Shown: positions 6,573 through 11,988 of the stretch, one piece after another | How the letters are laid out: each line of letters opens with the position of its first letter | How positions within the stretch are numbered: the first letter of the stretch is position 1 | Source: CALZIK01 sp046756565 | Lineage (GTDB): Bacteria; Acidobacteriota; Thermoanaerobaculia; Multivoradales; JAHEKO01 | Length of the DNA stretch: 11,988 nucleotides | Direction of reading: 5' to 3' | Assembly: GCA_046756565.1 (NCBI GenBank) | Contig: JBHHWO010000134.1 | Span: forward strand, 1 to 11,988 | The notes under the pieces: generated by a model | Database searches by the model: none | What the model saw: only the letters and a program-made list of their open reading frames with translations | Told to the model about the DNA's origin: nothing | Program-made: the position numbers and the translations under genes

Positions 6573-7075
6573 GCGACTCCATCGACTCGAACATCCTCAC
6601 CACCACCTACGACAAGATCTTCAACTGGGCCAGGCGCTCGGCGATCTGGCCGATGCAGTTCGGCCTGGCCTGCTGCGCGATCGAGATGATGGCAGTGCTC
6701 GATCCGCGCCACGACATGTCGCGCTTCGGAGCCGAGGTGTTTCGGGCCAGCCCGCGCCAGAGCGATCTCATGATCGTCGCCGGAACCGTCACCGAGAAGA
6801 TGGCACCGATCGTGCGCCGTCTCTGGGACCAGATGCCCGATCCGAAATGGGCGATCGCCATGGGCGCCTGCGCCACTTGCGGCGGCCCCTACCGGACCTA
6901 CGCGGTGACTCAAGGGGTCGATCGGGTGATTCCGGTGGACGTCTATGTGCCCGGCTGCCCACCACGGCCGGAAGCGCTCCTCTGGGGCCTGCTTCATCTC
7001 CAGCGCAAGATCGACCGCATGTCGGTCGTCGAGAACAAGAAAGAGCGGCTGCTCGTGGGGCAGTCGACCGTATGA
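6563..7075 (+). CDS. nuoB: NADH-quinone oxidoreductase subunit B (complex I, cluster N2)
   Basis: This is the PSST-type peripheral-arm subunit that holds terminal iron-sulfur cluster N2, the direct electron donor to quinone. The 170-residue product carries QFGLACCAIEMM (32-43) with C37/C38, MGACATCGGPY (100-110) with C103, and VYVPGCPPRPEAL (127-139) with C132, giving the four N2 ligands. An additional Cys at 106 stands where Ser or Thr is usual. The family core starts at about residue 10 (ILTTTYDKIFNWAR). The most likely start is TTG at 6563, with AGGAG 7 nt upstream, overlapping nuoA by 10 bp. The stop overlaps the nuoC start as ATGA, indicating translational coupling. Confidence 0.93.
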   Translation: MGVSDSIDSNILTTTYDKIFNWARRSAIWPMQFGLACCAIEMMAVLDPRHDMSRFGAEVFRASPRQSDLMIVAGTVTEKMAPIVRRLWDQMPDPKWAIAMGACATCGGPYRTYAVTQGVDRVIPVDVYVPGCPPRPEALLWGLLHLQRKIDRMSVVENKKERLLVGQSTV

Positions 7076-7890
7076 CCGAGAACGGCGACCGCAAGCCGCC
7101 CGAAGCAGAAGCACCGGCGGAAGCCGAAGCCGCCGCCAGATCCGAAGCCGAATTGGACGCAGAGGCCAAGCGGAAGGCGGCGGCGGAAGCCCGAGCCAAG
7201 GCTGCGGCGGAGGCCAAGGCCAAGAAGGCCGCCGAGGAAGCGGCCAAGCCGATCTGGGACCGCGACCCTTCGCCGCCTATTTCCGAGGACGCGGCCGACG
7301 ACAAGTTGGTGTCCGCCCTGTCTGAAGCGCACGAAGGCGCGGTTGAGAAGGCGATCCGGTGCGGAGACGAGCTGAGCATCGACGTAGCGCGGGATCGAAT
7401 TGTCGAAGTCTGCAGCGCTCTCAAGAGCGACCGCGGATACAAGCTGCTGATCGATGTCTGTGGGGTCGACTATCCGGACCGAGAGGAGAAGCGTTTCGAG
7501 GTCGTCTACCACCTGCACAACCTCGAGAAGGACCACCGGCTGCGGCTGAGAGTGCGGGCGTCCGAGGGCGAGGAAGTCCCCTCGGTGACCTCGGTCTGGC
7601 GCGGCGCTGATTGGTGCGAGCGCGAGGCCTACGACATGTTCGGCATCCACTTCTCGGGCCACCCCGACATGACGCGGATCCTTCTGTGGGAGGGGTTCAA
7701 CGGCTATCCGTTGCGGAAGGACTTTCCGATCGAAGGAGTCGATACCGGCGCCGCGATCTATCCCGAGTACTACGAAGAAGCGGCTGGTCCCGTGACCGGC
7801 ACCGGCACGGGCTGGAAGCCGCGCGAGCCACCCGAGCCCGAGCCTGAAGCCGAATCCGGCGACGAGGACTCACCCGAGTCGGGATCTTAA
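7072..7890 (+). CDS. nuoC: NADH-quinone oxidoreductase subunit C with low-complexity tails
   Basis: This is the 30-kDa peripheral-arm subunit of complex I, a structural partner of NuoD. The 272-residue product has a recognisable NuoC core at about 75-240, including KLLIDVCGVDYPDREEKRFEV (124-144) and the signature block from WRGADWCEREAYDMFGIHF (176-194) through GHPDMTRIL to NGYPLRKDFPIEG (210-222). Before the core, residues 11-59 are almost entirely Ala, Glu, Lys and Arg with AEAKA-type repeats, likely a long charged helix or coiled coil. After it, residues 250-272 are rich in Pro, Glu, Asp and Ser. Both tails are beyond the family's usual 150-220 residue form. The start is an ATG overlapping the nuoB stop by 4 bp (ATGA). 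Function of the tails is unknown. Confidence 0.92.
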   Translation: MTENGDRKPPEAEAPAEAEAAARSEAELDAEAKRKAAAEARAKAAAEAKAKKAAEEAAKPIWDRDPSPPISEDAADDKLVSALSEAHEGAVEKAIRCGDELSIDVARDRIVEVCSALKSDRGYKLLIDVCGVDYPDREEKRFEVVYHLHNLEKDHRLRLRVRASEGEEVPSVTSVWRGADWCEREAYDMFGIHFSGHPDMTRILLWEGFNGYPLRKDFPIEGVDTGAAIYPEYYEEAAGPVTGTGTGWKPREPPEPEPEAESGDEDSPESGS

Positions 7891-7896
7891 CGAGCC

Positions 7897-9036
7897 ATGG
7901 AACCTCACGACGCCACGACGCCAGAACGCGAGACCCTCTTCGGTCTTGAGGAGATGGAGCTCAACTTCGGGCCCCAGCATCCTTCGACTCACGGCGTCCT
8001 GAGGATGAAGCTCAAGGTCGACGGCGAACGCATCGTCGATTGCTATCCGATCATCGGCTATCTCCACCGTGGAACCGAAAAGCTCTTCGAGCTCCATCCG
8101 TTCTTTCAGAACGTGCCGCACACGGACCGGATGGACTACGTTGCGGCGGCGACCAACAACCTGGCCTACGTGGGCGCGGTCGAAAAGCTGATGGGTCTGC
8201 ACCCGCCGCCGAGGGCCCGGTACATCCGCACCATCCTGGCCGAGCTCCAGCGGATCTCGAGCCACCTCCTCTGGCTAGCTACGCACGCTATCGATATCGG
8301 CGCCATGACGCCGTTTTTCTACACGTTCCGCGAGCGCGAGATCATTCTCGACCTCTTCGAGGAGTACTGCGGAGCGCGCCTGACGCTCAATTGCATGCGA
8401 CCCGGTGGGCAGCCCTACGACCTGCCGATGGGCTGGACCGACCGGTGCGCAGAGTTCATTGGCGCCTTCCCCGAAAAGATCGACGAGTACGAGGGGCTTC
8501 TCACCAACAATCGGATCTGGAAGAAGCGCACGGTGGGAGTGGGTGTGCTGCCGCCCGAAGTCGCGCTGGACTACGGCGTCACCGGGCCCATGTTGCGAGC
8601 CAGCGGGATCGACTGGGACCTGCGTAAGGTGAGGCCGTACGAGGCCTATGGCGAGGTCGATTTCGAGGTGCCGGTCTACCACAACTGCGACACCTACGAC
8701 CGCTACTTACAGCGGATGGACGAGATGCGCGAGTGCGTGCGCATCATCGAGCAGTGTCTCGACAAGCTCCCGGAGGGGCCGATCATGGCCAAGAAGCTCC
8801 GGGTTCTCAAGGCGCCCAAGGAATGCGAGGCGTACCACTCGATCGAGGGCCCAAAGGGCGAGATCGGCTTCTACATCGTCGGCAACGGCAAACCGAATCC
8901 ACATCGCTGCCGAGTGCGCCCACCCTGCTTCATGAATCTTCAAGTCGTGCCGGTGCTCGCCAAGGACCAGCTGATCGCCGATCTGGTGGCGATCATCGGC
9001 ACGGCCGACATCGTCCTGGGGGAGATCGATCGCTGA
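7897..9036 (+). CDS. nuoD: NADH-quinone oxidoreductase subunit D (complex I, quinone site)
   Basis: This is the 49-kDa peripheral-arm subunit that forms the quinone pocket with NuoB. The 379-residue product begins its core with NFGPQHPSTHGVLR (23-36) and GYLHRGTEKLFE (54-65), and ends with ADIVLGEIDR, the expected C terminus. H32 and Y81 have the same 49-residue spacing as the quinone-headgroup ligands His38 and Tyr87 of the Thermus enzyme. R36 in HGVLR appears to be the counterpart of the arginine dimethylated by NDUFAF7 in mammals, and a MidA homologue lies just upstream of this operon. Separate nuoC and nuoD genes are present rather than a fused nuoCD. ATG at 7897 lies 6 bp after the nuoC stop; the stop shares one base with the nuoH start (TGATG). 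Confidence 0.96.
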   Translation: MEPHDATTPERETLFGLEEMELNFGPQHPSTHGVLRMKLKVDGERIVDCYPIIGYLHRGTEKLFELHPFFQNVPHTDRMDYVAAATNNLAYVGAVEKLMGLHPPPRARYIRTILAELQRISSHLLWLATHAIDIGAMTPFFYTFREREIILDLFEEYCGARLTLNCMRPGGQPYDLPMGWTDRCAEFIGAFPEKIDEYEGLLTNNRIWKKRTVGVGVLPPEVALDYGVTGPMLRASGIDWDLRKVRPYEAYGEVDFEVPVYHNCDTYDRYLQRMDEMRECVRIIEQCLDKLPEGPIMAKKLRVLKAPKECEAYHSIEGPKGEIGFYIVGNGKPNPHRCRVRPPCFMNLQVVPVLAKDQLIADLVAIIGTADIVLGEIDR

Positions 9037-10118
9037 TGCTCGGACCACTGCAGCCGATGCACGATCTGCTCGGGCCGACTCTCTTTTACTACGCGCTCTC
9101 GCCGGCGCTCAAGATCGCCGTGCTCATCTTTGTGGGTGTACTGCCCCTGATCAGCTATCTGGTCCTCGCCGAGCGCAAGATCCTGGGATTCATGCAGGTG
9201 CGGCTAGGGCCGAACCGGGTCGGACCGTGGGGGCTCTTCCAGCCGATCGCAGACATCATGAAGCTCCTGGTCAAGGAGGACGTGATTCCGACCAAGGCGG
9301 TCAAGTGGGCGTTCGTATTGGCGCCCTGCCTGGTCGTGGGTCCCGCCTTCATCATCTTTTCGGTGATCCCGTTCGGGCCGCCCGCGGCCGCGGAGGGTGG
9401 TCTGAGCCTGATGGTCACCGACGTCAATGTGGGCGTCCTGTTTGTCGTCGCGCTCGCCACGATCGGGGTCTACGGCCTGATCATCGGCGGCTGGGCGTCG
9501 AACTCCAAGTTCTCGCTCCTGGGCGGCCTGCGCTCCGCAGCCCAGATGATCTCCTACGAAGTGCCGCAGGGCTTCGCCGTCGTAGGTCCCCTGCTTCTGG
9601 CCGGCACGATGTCTCTCAACGGAATCGTAGAAGCCCAGCGCGATGCGGGAATGTGGTTCGTCTTTCCGCAGATTCTGGCCTTTTTCATCTATCTGGTGGC
9701 CGGCGTCGCGGAGTCGAATCGCAATCCTTTCGATCTTCCGGAAGCCGAGTCCGAGCTGGTGGCGGGCTTTCACACCGAGTACACCGGCATGCGTTTCGCG
9801 CTCTTTTTTCTGGGCGAGTACGCCAACATGATCGTGGTCTCGGCGGTTGCGGTGACGCTGTTTTTCGGCGGCTGGCTTCCACCCTTTCCGAACGTCGAAG
9901 CTCTGGCCTTCCTAGACCTGGCCTTCTTGCCGGCGGGCCTGGCCGGCGTCATCTGGTTTTCACTCAAGCTTGCGGTCTTTCTCTTCATCTATATCTGGTT
10001 TCGCGGCACCTTCCCTCGCTATCGGTTCGATCAACTCATGGATCTCGGATGGAAGTGGATGATCCCGCTCGCCCTGTTCAACGTCTTCGTGACCGGCCTG
10101 GTCAAGATCCTCGTCTAG
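9036..10118 (+). CDS. nuoH: NADH-quinone oxidoreductase subunit H (complex I)
   Basis: This is the ND1-type membrane subunit that anchors the peripheral arm and forms the membrane end of the quinone channel. The 360-residue product has about eight hydrophobic helices. Signature regions are LAERKILGFMQVRLGPNRVG (44-63) and a long loop with AESNRNPFDLPEAESELVAG (225-244), followed by HTEYTGMRFALFFLGEYANM (246-265), which carry the conserved acidic residues of the proton path. RGTFPRYRFDQLMDLGWK (323-340) near the C terminus is also typical. ATG at 9036 shares its first base with the nuoD stop; GGAG lies 11 nt upstream. ATG at 9057 is a possible later start. It follows nuoD directly, with no nuoEFG between. 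Confidence 0.95.
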   Translation: MLGPLQPMHDLLGPTLFYYALSPALKIAVLIFVGVLPLISYLVLAERKILGFMQVRLGPNRVGPWGLFQPIADIMKLLVKEDVIPTKAVKWAFVLAPCLVVGPAFIIFSVIPFGPPAAAEGGLSLMVTDVNVGVLFVVALATIGVYGLIIGGWASNSKFSLLGGLRSAAQMISYEVPQGFAVVGPLLLAGTMSLNGIVEAQRDAGMWFVFPQILAFFIYLVAGVAESNRNPFDLPEAESELVAGFHTEYTGMRFALFFLGEYANMIVVSAVAVTLFFGGWLPPFPNVEALAFLDLAFLPAGLAGVIWFSLKLAVFLFIYIWFRGTFPRYRFDQLMDLGWKWMIPLALFNVFVTGLVKILV

Positions 10119-10127
10119 GACTCCACT

Positions 10128-10607
10128 ATGAGCGCAGTCAAAAGGTTTCTCGAACGCATTATGCTCCTCGACCTGTTCGGGGGCTTAAGCATCACCGCTC
10201 GGAACATGTTCAAGAAGAAGGTCACCGTGCAGTATCCCGAGCAGCGCCTGGAGCCGGCCCACCGCTTTCGCGGCATGTTTCGGCTCGACGAAGACCGCTG
10301 CATCAAGTGCACGCTGTGTGCCCGCGATTGCCCGATCGACATCATCTACATCGACTGGCATCAGGAGATGAATCCGGCGACCGAGAAGAAGGAAAAGGTA
10401 CTCGACCGATTCGACATCGACGTCCAGCGCTGCATGTTCTGCGGCCTGTGCGAAGAAGCTTGTCCGACCGAGCCCAAGTCGATCTGGCTGACCTCGAAGA
10501 CCTACGAGCTGGCGTCGTACGACCGGTGGCAGAACCTGTATGTCGACATCGATGAACTTCAGGAATGGAAAGTACGGCCCGAATACACGGACGACGAGGT
10601 CACGTGA
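10128..10607 (+). CDS. nuoI: NADH-quinone oxidoreductase subunit I (complex I, 2x[4Fe-4S])
   Basis: This is the TYKY-type ferredoxin-like subunit carrying clusters N6a and N6b, which pass electrons to N2 in NuoB. The 159-residue product has an amphipathic N terminus (about 1-30) that would lie along the membrane, then two complete cluster motifs: CIKCTLCARDCP (C58, C61, C64, C68) and CMFCGLCEEACPTEP (C102, C105, C108, C112). All eight ligands are present. The C-terminal region (120-159) is acidic and aromatic-rich. ATG at 10128 has AGGA 7 nt upstream, overlapping the end of nuoH, and lies 9 bp after the nuoH stop. Its stop shares a base with an ATG opening a doubtful 58-codon frame. Confidence 0.95.
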   Translation: MSAVKRFLERIMLLDLFGGLSITARNMFKKKVTVQYPEQRLEPAHRFRGMFRLDEDRCIKCTLCARDCPIDIIYIDWHQEMNPATEKKEKVLDRFDIDVQRCMFCGLCEEACPTEPKSIWLTSKTYELASYDRWQNLYVDIDELQEWKVRPEYTDDEVT

Positions 10608-10659
10608 TGAGCGCGGATCGCACCTCATCTCGACCCAGCCTTGCCGTCTCCCCGCCTGC

Positions 10660-10678
10660 GGCGTACCACGTGTACGCC
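10660..10678. repeat. Short inverted repeat in the nuoI-nuoJ gap
   Basis: GGCGTAC and GTACGCC form a perfect 7-bp inverted repeat around CACGT. It lies in the only sizeable non-coding stretch inside the nuo operon. It may be a small mRNA hairpin or a site for a dimeric regulator; its role is unknown. Confidence 0.4.
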
Positions 10679-10761
10679 TCGGCGGCTCGGCGGCTCGGGT
10701 GGGCCGATCTGAGGCACGCTTCACGCTCATCAGGGTGCACGACGAGGCGACAGCTCGCAGC

Positions 10762-10766
10762 GGAGG
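10762..10766 (+). promoter_or_regulatory. Ribosome binding site deciding the nuoJ start (GGAGG)
   Basis: GGAGG lies 4 nt before TTG at 10771. It is the only strong site in front of the NuoJ core, and supports a TTG start over the in-frame GTG at 10735. Confidence 0.6.
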
Positions 10767-10770
10767 TTTT

Positions 10771-11304
10771 TTGGAGCTTCTGACCGCCCACGGGCCGGCG
10801 ATTCTGTTCTACCTGTTTGCCGCGCTGGCGGTAGTCGCGGCCTGCTTCGTTGTCACCATGCGCAATCCGATGTACGGCGCGATCGCGCTTCTGGTCACCT
10901 TTCTGAGTGTGGCGGCGCTGTTCCTGCTCCGTCACGCCGAGTTTTTGGCGGTGGTGCAGGTGTTCGTCTACGGCGGCGGCATCATGGTTCTCTTCCTGTT
11001 CGTGATCATGCTCGTCAATCTGCACCGGCTCCGGGAGCTAAGGATGTTCGGGCAAAACGCGCCGATTGCGATCGTGATCGGGCTCCTGCTGGTGGGTATT
11101 TTTCTGACCCTCTTTGGCGGTATTGCCTTCGCACCGAGCGAGGGCGCGCCGTCGGCGTTCGTCGATGTCGAGGGAGAAGCGCTGGGCAACTCGGAAGCCG
11201 TTGCATGGAGCCTGTATCGCGACTACCTCCTGCCGTTCGAGATCGTATCGGTCTTCCTGCTGGTCGCGATGATCGGGGCGGTGGTCCTGGGGAGAAAGCA
11301 GTAA
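10771..11304 (+). CDS. nuoJ: NADH-quinone oxidoreductase subunit J (complex I)
   Basis: This is the ND6-type membrane subunit of complex I. Starting at TTG 10771, the product is 177 residues, normal for the family, and begins MELLTAHGPAILFYLF. It has five hydrophobic segments (about 9-28, 34-53, 60-83, 98-118, 155-174). The third contains AEFLAVVQVFVYGGGIMVLF (56-75), matching the conserved helix that carries the pi-bulge in complex I structures; here the centre is a Gly run (G68-G70) where VGA or AGA is more usual. An in-frame GTG at 10735 would add 12 residues without family-like content. The gene follows nuoI after an unusual 163-bp gap, and its stop shares a base with the nuoK ATG (TAATG). 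Confidence 0.92.
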   Translation: MELLTAHGPAILFYLFAALAVVAACFVVTMRNPMYGAIALLVTFLSVAALFLLRHAEFLAVVQVFVYGGGIMVLFLFVIMLVNLHRLRELRMFGQNAPIAIVIGLLLVGIFLTLFGGIAFAPSEGAPSAFVDVEGEALGNSEAVAWSLYRDYLLPFEIVSVFLLVAMIGAVVLGRKQ

Positions 11305-11612
11305 TGCTCGAGATCTCCGCCCAGCACTATCTGGTTCTGAGCTTCCTCCTGTTCGCGATCGGCGTGGTCGGGATCCTTACCCGGCGCAACATGATCACGG
11401 TCCTGATGTCGATCGAATTGGTGCTGAACGCGGCGAATCTCAACCTGATCGCCTTTTCGTTCGAGCACGGCAACCTGACCGGCCAGATCTTCGTCGTGTT
11501 CACGATCGCGGTGGCGGCGGGTGAGGCGGCCGTCGGACTCGGGATTCTGCTGTCGCTCTTTCGCATGCGCAACACGACCGAGCTCGACAGCGCTACGGAG
11601 CTTCAGGGATGA
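11304..11612 (+). CDS. nuoK: NADH-quinone oxidoreductase subunit K (complex I)
   Basis: This is the ND4L-type membrane subunit involved in proton translocation. The 102-residue product has three transmembrane helices (about 8-25, 30-53, 61-86). Glu residues E38 (MSIELVLNAANL) and E74 (AAGEAAVGL) correspond to the functionally important E36 and E72 of E. coli. ATG at 11304 overlaps the nuoJ stop by one base, with GGGGAGA a little upstream. The stop overlaps the nuoL start as ATGA. Confidence 0.96.
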   Translation: MLEISAQHYLVLSFLLFAIGVVGILTRRNMITVLMSIELVLNAANLNLIAFSFEHGNLTGQIFVVFTIAVAAGEAAVGLGILLSLFRMRNTTELDSATELQG

Positions 11613-11988
11613 GGGATTGGATCTGGCTCATCCCGCTGCTGCCCTTCGTTGGCGCTTTCCTGAACGGGGTGGTGCTCCGAAGCCGGGTTTCGAAGTCCGG
11701 CGTCACCTGGATCGCCTGTGGATCGGTTGGGGCCTCACTGCTCCTGGCGCTCGGAATCATCGGCGAGTTCCTCGCCGGTGGCCGGCAGGCGTTCGAGAAG
11801 ATCGTCTATCTCTGGATTCCGGCCGGCGACATGGCGCTGAGCGACGCTGCGCACGGTGCGGCAAGCGTAGCCGGGCTCGCCGACATCAAGATCGCGATGG
11901 GCTTTCTTCTGGATCCGTTGTCGTCGGTGATGCTGTTCGTGGTGACGTTCGTGGGTTTCTGGATCCACGTGTACTCGGTGGGCTATAT
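11609..11988 (+). CDS. nuoL: NADH-quinone oxidoreductase subunit L, 5' part (complex I)
   Basis: This is the ND5-type antiporter-like membrane subunit, cut by the window end after 126 full codons of a family normally over 600 residues. The visible part has a first helix WLIPLLPFVGAFLNG (6-20), a second at about 34-52, a connecting stretch with a YLWIPAGD segment (67-74), and the typical block FLLDPLSSVMLFVVTFVGF (99-117) followed by WIHVYSVGY. That order is standard for NuoL. The start is ATG at 11609, overlapping nuoK by 4 bp, with GGAG 8 nt upstream. nuoM and nuoN would be expected beyond the edge. Confidence 0.94.
   Translation, partial: MRDWIWLIPLLPFVGAFLNGVVLRSRVSKSGVTWIACGSVGASLLLALGIIGEFLAGGRQAFEKIVYLWIPAGDMALSDAAHGAASVAGLADIKIAMGFLLDPLSSVMLFVVTFVGFWIHVYSVGY

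Larger units (their letters stand above)
10607..10783 (+). other. Doubtful 58-codon ORF in the nuoI-nuoJ gap
   Basis: An ATG at 10607 overlaps the nuoI stop as TGATG, the same junction seen at nuoD/nuoH, and the frame runs 58 codons to a stop at 10783, overlapping the nuoJ start by 13 bp. The product would be rich in Arg, Ser and Ala with no hydrophobic helix and no motif I recognise. It could be a small coupled protein, a leader ORF that positions ribosomes for nuoJ, or chance. The composition looks more like noise than protein. Confidence 0.2.

Noticed and set aside
6994..7662. 222-codon minus-strand ORF opposite nuoB and nuoC
   Set aside because: Its Gly/Phe/Leu-rich repeats are the antisense reading of the Ala/Glu/Lys repeats in NuoC.
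10540..10770. Upstream extension of the nuoJ frame to an ATG at 10540
   Set aside because: It overlaps nuoI in another frame, has no hydrophobic or family-like content, and would add 77 residues to a protein already of normal length.

Overview
The window comes from a GC-rich Gram-negative bacterium. It carries genes for heptose-containing lipopolysaccharide (LPS), a type IV pilus / type II secretion assembly ATPase, and the proton-pumping NADH:quinone oxidoreductase (complex I). Tight gene packing, GTG and TTG starts and dispersed intergenic repeats would fit Acidobacteriota or a similar deep lineage. That placement is an impression from sequence style, not proof. All coordinates, motif positions and identity counts were made by eye.

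Left block, minus strand (22-4426). In transcription order it reads rfaE1 (heptose-7-phosphate kinase), rfaE2 (heptose-1-phosphate adenylyltransferase), a GT9 heptosyltransferase, then pilB. The first three make ADP-heptose and transfer it to the LPS inner core. rfaE1 and rfaE2 are the two halves of the HldE enzyme, encoded as separate genes overlapping by 16 bp. pilB lies 106 bp further on and has its own candidate promoter and a strong ribosome binding site at a GTG start.

Middle (4427-6215). A single plus-strand gene encodes a MidA/NDUFAF7-type SAM-dependent methyltransferase (COG1565). It sits between two repeat-bearing intergenic regions of about 345 and 382 bp. These hold two copies of a 101-bp repeat in inverted orientation (88 of 101 positions identical, no gaps), so the gene lies in a cassette-like frame. 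The family is known in mitochondria for complex I assembly, and the gene sits directly upstream of the complex I operon.

Right block, plus strand (6216-11988). The complex I operon reads nuoA-B-C-D-H-I-J-K-L, with nuoL cut by the window edge. The NADH-input module nuoEFG is absent between nuoD and nuoH. A good sigma70-type promoter (TTGAAC, 17 bp, TACAAT) precedes nuoA. Most genes overlap by 1 to 10 bp, which suggests translational coupling. The exception is a 163-bp gap before nuoJ that contains a doubtful 58-codon reading frame. nuoB and nuoJ appear to start with TTG, and NuoC carries unusual low-complexity tails at both ends.

No RNA genes, CRISPR arrays, complete insertion sequences or phage genes were seen.
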